From: Streptomyces antimycoticus
GTDB taxonomy: Bacteria > Actinomycetota > Actinomycetes > Streptomycetales > Streptomycetaceae
Direction of reading: 5' to 3'
DNA length: 64,000 nt
Assembly: GCF_005405925.1 (NCBI RefSeq)
Contig: NZ_BJHV01000001.1
Coordinates: 248,001-312,000 of the forward strand
Shown: piece after piece, positions 46,557-55,441 of the stretch
Layout of the letters: every line of letters starts with the position of its first letter
How positions within the stretch are numbered: the stretch's first letter is position 1
Program-made: the position numbers and the translations under genes
The notes under the pieces: generated by a model
Database searches by the model: none
What the model saw: only the letters and a program-made list of their open reading frames with translations
Told to the model about the DNA's origin: nothing

Positions 46557-47519
46557 ATGAGATCTGCCATAGCCCGCCGCCCCCGCGCCCTCGCCGGGGG
46601 TGTCGCCGTCGTAGCCGTGCTTGTCGGCGCCAGCGCCTGTTCCACCGCTTCCTCGGACACCGCCGATGAATCCGCCCGAGGCAAGACAGCCTCCGGCAAG
46701 GTGATCCGGGTCGTGGCGGCGGAGAACTTCTGGGGCAGCATCGCCCAGCAGCTCGGCGGGAGCCACGTGCACGTCAAGAGCATCATCGACAACCCCGCCG
46801 CCGACCCGCACGACTACGAGCCGACCGCCGCCGATGGACGCGCCGTCGCCACCGCCCGGTACACGATCGTCAACGGCATCGGCTACGACCCCTGGGCCGA
46901 CAAGTTGCTGTCGGCCAACCCGGACAACGACCGCACCGGGCTGAAGGTCGGTGACCTGGTCGGCGTCAGGCCAGGTGGCAACCCCCACCGCTGGTACTCC
47001 CCGGCAGACGTCCGCAAGGTGATCGAGAAGATCACCGCCGACTACAAGAAGATCGCTCCTGCCGACGCCGACTACTTCGACGCGCGGAAGAAGACGTATC
47101 TGGCCACCACCCTGGCCACCTACAACCGGCTGGTGTCCGGCATCAAGTCCACCTACGCGGGAACGCCCGTCGGTGCCTCCGAGTCCATCGTCACCCCACT
47201 CGCCCAGGGCCTGGGCCTGAAGCTACTCACCCCCGACTCGTTCCTCGATGCCATCAGCGAGGGCGCCGACCCCACGGCGAAGGACAAGACCGCCATCGAC
47301 CGGCAGATCAAGGACAAGAAGATCAAGGTCTACGTCTACAACAGCCAGAACTCGACCCCGGATGTGCGGGCCCAGGTCAAGGAGGCGAAGGCCGCCGGTA
47401 CCCCCGTGGCCACGGTCACCGAGACCCTCACTCCGGCGGGTTCCTCGTTCCAGGACTGGCAGGTCCGCCAGCTGAAGGGCCTCCAGACGGCCCTGGATCG
47501 GGCGACGGGCAGGAAGTAG
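46557..47519 (+). CDS. znuA: Zinc/manganese-type ABC transporter solute-binding lipoprotein (ZnuA-like)
   Basis: A 320-residue cluster A-I binding protein with a lipoprotein signal (LVGASAC, Cys28). Metal-site segments are NPAADPHDYEPTAADG (His85), GGNPHRWYSPADV, and GASESIVTP, where a Glu replaces the third His of classic ZnuA. The final Asp region is YNSQNSTPDVRAQV. There is no long His-rich loop, which resembles AztC-type proteins. ATG 46557 (or GTG 46554) follows AGGAGAC. Two Zur-like boxes upstream support zinc. Confidence 0.9.
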   Translation: MRSAIARRPRALAGGVAVVAVLVGASACSTASSDTADESARGKTASGKVIRVVAAENFWGSIAQQLGGSHVHVKSIIDNPAADPHDYEPTAADGRAVATARYTIVNGIGYDPWADKLLSANPDNDRTGLKVGDLVGVRPGGNPHRWYSPADVRKVIEKITADYKKIAPADADYFDARKKTYLATTLATYNRLVSGIKSTYAGTPVGASESIVTPLAQGLGLKLLTPDSFLDAISEGADPTAKDKTAIDRQIKDKKIKVYVYNSQNSTPDVRAQVKEAKAAGTPVATVTETLTPAGSSFQDWQVRQLKGLQTALDRATGRK

Positions 47520-47522
47520 ACG

Positions 47523-48439
47523 GTGGAGACGATGGCCCGGATACGGGAGGCGGTGCCTCACCGCGTACCGCCGCAAGCCACCACCAGCGGACGCAGTGGC
47601 GGCGAGGACGGGGTCGTGTCCTTGCGCGGCGCCTCCGTACGGGTGGGCGGACGCACCCTGTGGTCCGGTGTGGATCTCGAGGTCGGCGCGGGGGAGCTCA
47701 CCGCTGTCCTTGGTCCGAACGGTGCCGGCAAGTCCACCCTTATCAAGGTGCTCCTCGGGATTCTGCCGGCCACCACGGGCGAGGTGCGGGTTCTTGGTGA
47801 TGTCCCCGGCCGGGCCGGGCACCGGATCGGCTATCTGCCGCAACGACGCACCTTTGATCCATCTCTGCGGATCCGCGGTGTCGATGTCGTGCGCATGGGC
47901 CTGGACGGTGACCGGTGGGGGTACCGCTGCCGATGCCCGTGCGGTTCAGCGCGCGCCGCCGGGCGGCGCGCGACCGTATGGCCGAGGTCATCGAACTGGT
48001 CGGGGCCGGTGCCTATGCTCACCGGCCGATCGGGGAGTGCTCCGGCGGCCAGCAGCAGCGGCTGCTGATCGCCCAGGCGCTCGTCCGCGCGCCTGAACTG
48101 CTATTGCTGGATGAGCCGTTGGACAGCCTGGATCTGTCCCACCAAGGCGCGGTGGTGGCGGTCATCGGCCGGATCTGCCGGGAGCAGGGCATCAGCGTCA
48201 TGATGGTGGCGCATGACGTCAACCCGATCCTGCCCTGGCTGGACCGAGTGGTGTACATCGCCGAGGGCCGTGCCGCCACGGGACCGCCACAGCAGGTCAT
48301 CACCACACAGACACTCTCGCGGCTCTACGGAACCACGGCCGAGGTGCTGCACGCCGGTGACGGACGGCTGGTGGTCGTCGGCACTGGACACGGTACGGCG
48401 GGAGAGGGAGGCCATGCTCACCACCCTCGGTCCGGCTGA
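47523..48439 (+). pseudogene. znuC: Zinc ABC transporter ATPase (ZnuC-like, frameshifted)
   Basis: An ABC ATPase of about 305 residues. Walker A GPNGAGKST is at residues 64-72 and the Q-loop YLPQRRTFDPSL follows. One G added to TGGGGG near 47919 joins it to VPLPMPVRFSARRRAARDRM and the signature CSGGQQQRLLIAQAL, Walker B LLLLDEP and the H-loop VAHDVNP. It is 3 bp after znuA and overlaps the permease start by 26 bp, so it is one operon. Confidence 0.87.
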
Positions 48440-49340
48440 CACCTATCCGGCCTGGTCCCGGAACCCGGTGACCGACCTGCGGGCGATGTGGGCATTTCCG
48501 TTCATGGTCAACGCCTTCCGGACCGGGACCATGGTCGCCGTCCTCGCTGGCGTGATCGGCTGGTACATGGTGCTGCGCCGACAGAGCTTCGCCGGCCACA
48601 CACTCGCCCAGGTCAGCTTCCCGGGCGCGGCCTGCGCCACCTTGCTGGGCATCATGCCGGTCGTCGGCTACTTCGCCTTCTGCGTGGGCGCGGCCCTGGC
48701 CATCGCCGCCTTCCCGCGCGCCGGGCAGGGCGGCACCGGTCAGGAGGCGGCCCTGACCGGGACGGTCCAGGCGTTCGGGCTGGCCTGCGGATTCCTCTTC
48801 GTCTCGCTGTACAAGGGCCTCCTCGGCGGGGTCAATTCCCTTCTGTTCGGAAGCTTCCTCGGTATCACGGCCCGCCAAGTGATGGTCCTTGCGGCCGTGA
48901 CGGTAGTGGCCCTGGCCACACTGGTGATGATCGCGCGCCCGCTGCTGTTCGCCTCGGCCGATCCCGACGTCGCAGCCGCGCGCGGGGTTCCGGTGCGCGT
49001 CCTGTCCGTGACGTTCCTGGTGCTCCTCGGCGCGACGACCGCGGCGACCAGCCAGATCACCGGCACCGTGCTGGTCTTCGCCCTGCTGGTGATACCCGCC
49101 GCCACCGCCCGGCAACTCACCGCCCGCCCCGTCGCCGGAATGGCCCTTTCGGCGCTCATAGGGCTTGGCGTGACGTGGACCGGACTGACGGCCGCCTACT
49201 TCTCTCCGTATCCGATCGGGTTCTACGTGACCACCTTCGCCTTCGGCGTGTACGTCCTGGCCCGACTCGCGCGCCTCCTCGCGCGTACCCTCGTCCGCCG
49301 CGCCGCACCGGTCGCACGCGAGTCAGGGAGTGCGGCGTGA
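48414..49340 (+). CDS. znuB: Zinc ABC transporter permease 1 (ZnuB-like)
   Basis: A 308-residue ABC-3 family permease with about eight helices. Typical family segments are YMVLRRQSFAGHTLAQVSFP near the N-terminus and GVPVRVLSVTFLVLLGATTA, SQITGTVLVFALLVIPAATA near the C-terminal half. ATG 48414 follows GGAGAGGGAGGCC inside the end of the ATPase gene. It is intact. It is coupled to permease 2 by a 4-bp GTGA overlap. Confidence 0.9.
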   Translation: MLTTLGPADTYPAWSRNPVTDLRAMWAFPFMVNAFRTGTMVAVLAGVIGWYMVLRRQSFAGHTLAQVSFPGAACATLLGIMPVVGYFAFCVGAALAIAAFPRAGQGGTGQEAALTGTVQAFGLACGFLFVSLYKGLLGGVNSLLFGSFLGITARQVMVLAAVTVVALATLVMIARPLLFASADPDVAAARGVPVRVLSVTFLVLLGATTAATSQITGTVLVFALLVIPAATARQLTARPVAGMALSALIGLGVTWTGLTAAYFSPYPIGFYVTTFAFGVYVLARLARLLARTLVRRAAPVARESGSAA

Positions 49341-50174
49341 ACGTGTTCAACGTGTTCGACCACCCCTATTTCACCCATGCGTTGCTGGCCGGGACGGGGA
49401 TCGCCGCGGCGGCGGGTCTGGTGGGGGTACTTCCTGGTGCTACGGGCCCAGGTCTTCACCGGGGACGCGCTCGGCCACGTGGCGTTCACCGGAGCGCTGG
49501 CGGCGCTCGCACTCGGCTACGACCTGAAGGTCGGGCTGTTCGCGGCGACCGTGGTGTTCGCCGTACTGATCGGCGCGCTCGGTGGACGGGGCCGCTCCGA
49601 CGACGTGGCCATCGGCAGCGCCTTCGCCTGGATCCTGGGCCTGGGCGCGTTCTTCCTGACCCTCTACACCACACGTGGCGCAGCACACGGCACCGCGGGG
49701 GTGAGTGTGCTGTTCGGCTCCATCTTCGGCCTGTCGGCGGACCAGGCACGAGTGGCGGCACTGGTGACTGCCGCCATCTGCGCGGCCGTAGTGCTGCTTG
49801 CCCGGCCGCTATTGTTCGCCTCGGTCGACGAGACGGTGGCCGCGGCACGCGGCGTTCCCGTCCGGGTGCTGAGCTTGGCGTTTCTGGTCGTGGTCGGGGC
49901 GTGCGCCGCGGAGGCCACGCAGGCGGTCGGCTCACTGCTGTTGCTGGGCCTGCTCGCCGCGCCCGCTGGAACCGCCCACCGGCTGACCGCCCGCCCGTAC
50001 CCGGCCCTCGCCCTGTCAGCGGGGCTCGCTGTGGTGGAGATGTGGGCCGGGCTGTGGCTGAGCCACGCCGCGCCGCGGCTGCCGCCGAGCTTCGCCATCC
50101 TGGCCGTGACCACGACTGTTCACCTGTCAGCGCTTATCGCCGTACGCCCTCGGCGCGGGGCCGCGATCGCGTGA
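49337..50174 (+). pseudogene. znuB: Zinc ABC transporter permease 2 (ZnuB-like, frameshifted)
   Basis: A second ABC-3 permease of about 279 residues. GTG 49337 reads NVFNVFDHPYFTHALLAGTG, and the frame breaks at GTGGGGGTAC near 49425, where removing one G gives GLVGYFLVLRAQVFTGDALG. It continues through GVPVRVLSLAFLVVVGACAA and AVGSLLLLGLLAAPAGTAHR. Two different permease subunits in one operon imply a heterodimeric channel. Confidence 0.85.
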
Positions 50175-50197
50175 TGGCGGCCCTGCCCCGGGTGCGG

Positions 50198-50497
50198 TCA
50201 GTGGTCGTCCCAGTGACCTTCGTGAGCGGCGTGGCGGTGACCGTCGTGGATGTAGTCCACATGGCCGCCGTGAGGGACGGCGACATGACCACAGCCGTCC
50301 TGGTGCTTGTGGTCGTGACCTTCATGGACGGTGTGGCCGGCGAGTTCGCACTCGTCGACGTGGTCATTGTGCGCGCGGTGCAGGTGGCCGTCGTGGACGT
50401 AGTCGGTGTGATCCTGATGCGGTACGGCAACGTGTCCACACTGGCTGCCGTGCTCGTGGGCGTGGTCGGCGTGGGGGGTATGCGTGGAGGTAGTCAC
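50198..50497 (-). CDS. Histidine-rich metal-binding protein with an internal duplication
   Basis: A 99-residue protein of which 27 are His, with Cys at 20, 50 and 69 and many Asp/Glu; no signal peptide or membrane helix is seen. Residues 20-46 and 69-95 are repeats (19 of 27 identical), each built on CGHVAVPH, then DY and HDGH. GTG 50497 has AGAAGGA 6 nt upstream. It is convergent with the znu operon. Storage or buffering of zinc (or another soft metal) is likely from composition and place. Similar small proteins occur at actinobacterial zinc loci. Confidence 0.85.
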   Translation of the reverse strand: MTTSTHTPHADHAHEHGSQCGHVAVPHQDHTDYVHDGHLHRAHNDHVDECELAGHTVHEGHDHKHQDGCGHVAVPHGGHVDYIHDGHRHAAHEGHWDDH

Positions 50498-50608
50498 GAG
50501 GGTCCTTCTTTCTCCCCCCTTTCCCTATTTTCTCCTCGCATTCTGCATCCGGACCAGCGTCCATGCCATTCTCCGGACACCTGGACCTGGTCAGGTCGGC
50601 GTGCCGTG

Positions 50609-51679
50609 CTACCGGACGGCCACGAGAACATGGCTGTGCCCGTACTGCCAGACCGGGCCGGCGGCCGGGCTCGGCGTACAGGTCGTAGAGGTGCTCCAGG
50701 AGCAGCGTGGCCAGCTCCCGGCCGCCGAAGGCTGTGGCCGGACGGGACAGCAGGTCATCCAGATACCGCTCACCGGCCACCGGACGGTAGGCCGGGTACA
50801 GGCCCAGAGCGCCGCGCAGCGTGCCATCCTCATCGCGCAACCCGTAATGATGTCCGCCCCAGGTCAGGGGCGGGCATCTGCCCAGCACGGCATTCGCAAG
50901 CTCGGTCGTGTACCGCTCCCATTGGGCGTGGTCGGCGAGGTAGTTGACGCCGAAGCCGCCGCCGATGTCCACGGCCCGCGGCGCCAGACCTCTGCCGCGG
51001 CACTCCTCCAGAGCCATCAGACAGCCTTCGAGCGCGACCGCCTTCTCGGCCGGGGACGTGGTGTCGAGGTGGTAGGCGACACCGGTCAGCTCCACGGCGT
51101 GGTCATACCGCCCGACCGTCTTCAGGACGGCGTCCAACTCCCCTATGGGAATGCCGAAACGGCTCCGCCGGGTCAGCACCTTGACCCCGGACGGCTCAAA
51201 CCCCGACAACCGCAACAGCACCCGCACACGCGGCAGCCCCTGGATGCGCACCAACGCAGCCAGCTGATCGAGCTCGGCGGGCGAGTCGAGGCCGATGGTC
51301 GCTCCAGTTCGGGCGGCCGGCCACAGGAACTCGGGACTCTTGGGACCGGTGGCCATGACCCTCTCCGGCCCGAATCCGCAGCCCAGGGCATGCTGCAACT
51401 CGCCGAGCGAGGCGACGTCCACCCCCGCCTCCGTCGTGACCAGACCGCGCAGCAAGGCGCTGGAACGGTTCGCCTTGTGTGCCAGGAAAATCTGGCCCGA
51501 CAGATGGTGCTTGCGGTACACCGACCGGAACAGCTCTACGTTCTCGCCGATCTGGTCGGGCAATACCACACCCAACGGTGAACCGAGCCCTTCGACGAGG
51601 GCATACAGAAGCCGGGCGAGTCCAGCAGCGATCTCACCCGTGGGGACACGCGTGGTTCCAGGTACAAGGCGCCGCTCAT
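50609..51679 (-). pseudogene. Y4yA-like PLP-dependent enzyme (fold III), disrupted
   Basis: ATG 51679 reads MSGALYLEPRVSPRVRSLLD. One C added near 51608 leads into LYALVEGLGSPLGVVLPDQI, then QIFLAHKANRSSALLRGLV with the PLP-lysine segment HKAN, ELTGVAYHLDTTSPAEKAVA and AVDIGGGFGVNYLADHAQWE. This is the alanine-racemase/diaminopimelate-decarboxylase fold. Recognisable sequence ends near LYDLYAEPGR at about 50670, roughly three quarters of the way through. The remaining codons are not family-like, so the C-terminal beta domain is lost or shifted. It stands beside the zinc genes. Confidence 0.72.
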
Positions 51680-51787
51680 TCGAGGCCGCCCGCCTCCCCC
51701 CTCTGTCCGCGCGGCGAGTCGACTAGCGTTCTGATAGGAGCTCTCCCCCTCGCGGGGAACGGTTACGCCGAAGGCTCGGCTTTTGGC

Positions 51788-52205
51788 TCATATCGAACAT
51801 GGATGTGGAATCCATGTGCGGGTGGCGGCGAGTAGTTCACGGGTGTGGGGGTGGGCGGGCCCCGCGTACACATCGGTCGTGGGCGCGGTCTCACGATCTT
51901 GGCTTCGCACATCACGGCGACACGGTGAGCAAAAGGCCGTACGACGGTCATGTCGTGGCAGATGAACAGGTAGGACAGGCCCAGCCGCTCCTGCAGATCG
52001 GGGAGCAGGTTGAGTATGCCGGCCCGTACTGAGGCGTCGAGCGCGGACACCGGCTCGTCGAGGACGAGCAGCCTGGGGCCACAGGCCAGGGCACGGGCGA
52101 TGCCGGCCCGCTGGCACTGGCCCCCGGACAGTTCGTGGGGCCGCCGGTCGCCGAGTCGCGGATCCAGCCCGACCATCTCCAGCAGTTCGGCCACTCGGCG
52201 CCGGG
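51788..52205 (-). pseudogene. Peptide ABC transporter ATPase (OppF/DppF type), C-terminal fragment
   Basis: The fragment starts inside the ATPase helical domain ([20 protein letters not shown]), with signature [16 protein letters not shown] and Walker [13 protein letters not shown], and [18 protein letters not shown] for the H-loop. Beyond that the frame slips, and [20 protein letters not shown] is read in another frame to about 51788. Walker A and the first 150 residues are absent. The 5' break abuts the ArsR fragment at 52206. Confidence 0.75.
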
Positions 52206-52308
52206 CTGCTCACCTCCGAGCGGCGCGGCACCTGGGTGTACTACCGCGTCGAGCCTTCCGTGATGGCCGCGATGGGCAAGCTTCTAACCTTGCCGGCCGC
52301 GGCCTGAG
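52206..52308 (+). pseudogene. ArsR-family regulator, C-terminal fragment
   Basis: The frame reads [20 protein letters not shown] then AAMGKLLTLPAAA and stops at 52308, matching the wing and dimerisation helix of an ArsR/SmtB repressor. The rest of the gene is replaced by the transporter fragment on the opposite strand. It is 3 bp upstream of the GNAT gene, which it may once have preceded in an operon. Confidence 0.7.
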
Positions 52309-52310
52309 AC

Positions 52311-52824
52311 GTGGGCCGCGGGGGCATGGCGGCCTGCGGCGCCGTCGTGGTGCCGATGTGGGCGGGGCATGCCCGGCAGGTTCTTGAGATTTACCAGGCC
52401 GGGATCGACGAGGGGAGCGCCACCTTCGAGACCTCGACGCCGGTCTGGAAGGCGTTCGATGCCGCCAAGCTGCCGGAGCACCGCTTCGCGGTGCTCGACG
52501 AGAGCGGGACGGTGCTGGGCTGGGTCGCGGCCAGCAGGGTCTCTGACTGGTGCGCGTGTGCGGGCGTGGTCGAGCACTCCGTGTACGTGGGGCCGGCGGC
52601 GCGTGGCCGGGGTGTCGCGGGGCCGCTCCTGAAGGGGCTGATTGGCTCCACCGAGGCCGCGGGGATCTGGACGATTCAGTCCGAGATCTTCCCGGAGAAC
52701 ACCGCGCCTCGCCCTGCACGAGCGGGTCGGCTTCCGGGGTGTCACCCGTGAACGGATCGGACGCCACCACGGCCTCTGGCGTGACGTCGTCCTGGTCGAG
52801 CGCCGCGGCCCCGCCGTCACTTGA
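52311..52824 (+). pseudogene. GNAT-family N-acetyltransferase (frameshifted)
   Basis: This is a phosphinothricin/amino-acid N-acetyltransferase-like protein of about 170 residues. It shows QVLEIYQAGIDEGSATFETS, LGWVAASRVS and VEHSVYVGPAARGRGVAGPL with the acetyl-CoA loop RGRGVAG, followed by SEIFPENTA. A one-base slip near 52703 leads to RLALHERVGFRGVTRERIGR. In arsenic operons such enzymes (ArsN-like) detoxify organoarsenicals by N-acetylation. Position beside ArsR and ACR3 genes supports that, weakly. Confidence 0.78.
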
Positions 52825-52831
52825 CGGCCGG

Positions 52832-53190
52832 TCATCGACCCTCGATCACGGCGACCGCCTCGAGCCCGGCATGCCGCAGCGTCCGCTGTACGGCCCGCCG
52901 CGCCCCGCGGACGGTCAGCGTCGAGGTCTCCGGCAGCTGTGTGGCCGCCCGCGCGAGCGCGTAGGCGCACGCCAGGTCGAAGCCGGTGACCGCGGCCATG
53001 TCCACGACCGCTCGTCGGCCTCGCGCAGCGGCGGGGCGTCGAGGCTTTCCTCCAGCTCGCGCAGATCTTTGGCCCGTGCTTCCCCGGCCAGGGTGAGCTC
53101 GGCGTGACCGCGGCCACCGGCTGCCCTGACCATGACCGGCGGGATGGGGTGCTTTTCGGCTTCCACGGTGGCCTCCCTCACAGCGGACAC
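52832..53190 (-). pseudogene. STAS-domain protein 4 (frameshifted)
   Basis: From ATG 53190: MVRAAGGRGHAELTLAGEAR, AKDLRELEESLDAPPLREAD, then one base missing near 53010 and VVDMAAVTGFDLACAYALAR to the end. The predicted phospho-site segment is atypical (VTGFDLACAY), with no Ser in the usual place. It is the most diverged STAS protein in the window and may not act through phosphorylation. Confidence 0.62.
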
Positions 53191-53247
53191 GTGCTCCGGG
53201 ACTTCTCCATGGCCGCCCCGGGGGCACGTGCCGGACCACGGCGGCGC

Positions 53248-54345
53248 TCAGCCGGCCGGGGCCACCTGGCGGGCGGTGAACTTTCGACGCCAGGCGAGCG
53301 AGACGTAGACCAGCGCGACGAGGACCGGTACCTCGATGAGCGGGCCGACGACCCCGGAGAGGGCCTGTCCGGAGGTGACGCCGAAGGTGGCGATGGCGAC
53401 CGCGATCGCGAGTTCGAAGTTGTTGCCCGCCGCGGTGAACGCGAGCGTCGCAGTGCGGTCGTAGGCCAGACCGATGGCCTTGCCCAGGGCGAAGGTGCCG
53501 AACCACATGACCGCGAAATAGACCAGCAGCGGCAGCGCGATCCGGGCGACGTCCAGCGGCTGGGAGGTGATGGTCTTCCCCTGCAGGGCGAAGAGGATGA
53601 CGATCGTGAACAGCAGGCCGTACAGCGCCCACGGCCCGATCTTCGGCAGGAACCCGGTCTCGTAGCGCTCGCGGCCGAGCTTCTTCTCGCCGATCCGGCG
53701 GGTGAGGAACCCGGCGAGCAGCGGGATGCCGAGGAAGATGACCACGTTCAGGGCGATCTTCCACATGGAGATGTCCAGATGCTGTCCGTCGCCCAGGCCG
53801 AGCCAGCCGGGCAGCAGGTCGAGGTAGAACCAGCCCAGCAGACCGAACGCGATGACCTGGAAGACGGAGTTCAGCGCCACCAGGACGGCGGCGGCCTCGC
53901 GGTCGCCGCAGGCGAGGTCGTTCCAGATGATGACCATCGCGATGCAGCGGGCGAGGCCGACGATGATCAGGCCGGTGCGGTAGGCGGGCAGGTCCGGCAG
54001 GAAGATCCACGCCAGGGCGAACATCGCCGCAGGCCCGATCAGCCAGTTGATGACCAGCGAGGAGACCATCAGCTTCTTGTCGCCGGTGACGGCATCGAGC
54101 TTGTCGTAGCGGACCTTGGCCAGGACCGGGTACATCATGATCAGCAGGCCGATGGCGATCGGCAGAGAGATCCCGCCGACCTCGACCTTGGCCAGCGCGT
54201 CGTTCAGGCCGGGGATGAGCCGGCCGAGGCCGAGGCCGACGGCCATGGCCAGCAGGATCCAGACGGCGAGGAAACGGTCGAGTGTCGACAGCTTCGCGAC
54301 GACCGAGGTCTCCTCGGCGGTCGCGGGTGCTTCGGTGCGGGTCAC
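53248..54345 (-). CDS. acr3: ACR3-family arsenite efflux transporter
   Basis: A 365-residue, ten-helix arsenite/H+ antiporter. The conserved Cys-containing segment GLARCIAMVIIWNDLACGDR, SVFQVIAFGLLGWFYLDLLP and AFTAAGNNFELAIAVAIATF are all present. GTG 54345 overlaps the arsR stop by 4 bp, so repressor and pump are co-translated. It expels arsenite made by the ArsC enzymes encoded divergently. Confidence 0.95.
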   Translation of the reverse strand: MTRTEAPATAEETSVVAKLSTLDRFLAVWILLAMAVGLGLGRLIPGLNDALAKVEVGGISLPIAIGLLIMMYPVLAKVRYDKLDAVTGDKKLMVSSLVINWLIGPAAMFALAWIFLPDLPAYRTGLIIVGLARCIAMVIIWNDLACGDREAAAVLVALNSVFQVIAFGLLGWFYLDLLPGWLGLGDGQHLDISMWKIALNVVIFLGIPLLAGFLTRRIGEKKLGRERYETGFLPKIGPWALYGLLFTIVILFALQGKTITSQPLDVARIALPLLVYFAVMWFGTFALGKAIGLAYDRTATLAFTAAGNNFELAIAVAIATFGVTSGQALSGVVGPLIEVPVLVALVYVSLAWRRKFTARQVAPAG

Positions 54346-54650
54346 GGGCAGGCCCTCTTGTTGTCGGCGGCCTTCCGGGCGGACTCGGCCAGCTCCGCGA
54401 ACTGGTCGGCGAGCCGGGCGATGACGTCCGGGCGCAGCTTGTAGTAGGTGTACCGGCCGCACGGCTCCGTATCGACGATTCCTGCCTCGCGCAGCACCCT
54501 CAGGTGGTTGGAGAGGTTCGTCTGCTTCGCGCCGGTTTCCTCGACCAGGTGCGTGGTGCAGAGCGTCTCCTTGGCGAGCAGGGTGACGATCTGGAAGCGG
54601 AGCGGGTCGGCCAGCACCCGGATCAGATCAGTATCGACTGACATCAGCAT
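54342..54650 (-). CDS. arsR: ArsR/SmtB-family arsenical repressor
   Basis: A 102-residue winged-helix repressor: PLRFQIVTLLAKETLCTTHL, VEETGAKQTNLSNHLRVLRE, GIVDTEPCGRYTYYKL. The metalloid-binding cysteines appear to be C at ETLC and C at EPCGRY, rather than the CVC cluster of the E. coli protein. ATG 54650 and ATG 54644 both fall inside the first operator dyad. Confidence 0.92.
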   Translation of the reverse strand: MLMSVDTDLIRVLADPLRFQIVTLLAKETLCTTHLVEETGAKQTNLSNHLRVLREAGIVDTEPCGRYTYYKLRPDVIARLADQFAELAESARKAADNKRACP

Positions 54651-54698
54651 GGACTGATACTCTCACATCAGCCGGGACTGATACCAGTCCGGGCTGAT
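54643..54698. promoter_or_regulatory. Repeated ArsR operator
   Basis: ATCAG-N6-CTGAT occurs at 54643-54658 and 54667-54682, and a degenerate third copy (ACCAG-N6-CTGAT) at 54683-54698. The three sites cover the divergent promoter region between arsR and arsC1 and the arsR start codon. This is the expected layout for autoregulation and joint control. Confidence 0.72.
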
Positions 54699-54754
54699 CT
54701 CTGGGATCCGTATCCCGATTTCCCGTTGGGACCCACAGCCTGAAGGGGGCTGAC

Positions 54755-55388
54755 ATGGCCGCGTCCCCACTCCCTGTCCTGCCCGACGACCGCCTGGCGG
54801 CCGGCATCGCCCGCCTGGCCCTGCGCTACCGCGGCCATTTCTCGCCGGAGACCATCCAGCGCGTGGTCAGCGACTCGTACGAGCGTCTCGTTGAGCACGC
54901 CCGGTCCGCACTCATCTGGTGGTGCTGGCCGAGCATCTGGCCACCGAGCGCCTCGACGCGCTCGCCCGGCGTCGAGGCGCACCCAGCAGCGGCCTCCCGC
55001 GCGTGCTGTTCGTCTGCAGCCACAACGCCGGCCGACCCCAGATGCCGCCGCCCTCCTCGCCCACCGCGCCGAAGGCCACATGGCGGTCTCCTCGGCAGGC
55101 ACGCACCCGGCTGCCGGGTCGAGCCGGTCGTCGCGCAGGTGCTGACCGAGGCGGGTGTGGACGTCACGGACGCGTTCCCCAAACTGCCTGACCGACGAGG
55201 TCGTCCAGGCCGCTGACATCGTCATCACCATGGGCTGCGGCGACGACTGCCCCGTATTGCCGGGCCGCCGCTACCTGGACTGGCCCGTCACCGGCCCGGA
55301 GGGCGCCCCGATCGCGGTCGTCCGCGGCATCCGCGACGAGATCGACGCCCACATCACCGAGCTGCTCGCCTCCCTGCCCGGTGCTTGA
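54755..55388 (+). pseudogene. arsC: Arsenate reductase ArsC1 with N-terminal helical domain (multiple frameshifts)
   Basis: If repaired this is about 210 residues. An N-terminal three-helix domain (LAAGIARLALRYRGHFSPET, IQRVVSDSYERLVEH) is followed by a low-molecular-weight-phosphatase-type ArsC (RVLFVCSHNAGRPQM with the CX5R loop, VTMGCGDDCPVLPGRRYLDW for the later thiols). Four changes of frame are needed (near 54910, 55040, 55115 and 55185), far more than elsewhere. Real decay or a badly read stretch is therefore likely. It begins the operon with arsC2. Confidence 0.77.
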
Positions 55389-55441
55389 CCCCGTACCCGA
55401 TCCCGCACCGCCTGCTTGATCCACTGACCAAAGAAGAACCG

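Noticed and set aside
48488..50947. An 819-codon open frame on the plus strand
   Set aside because: It lies across the two zinc permeases in another frame, is dominated by Arg/Gly/Pro as GC-rich shadow frames are, and matches no family.
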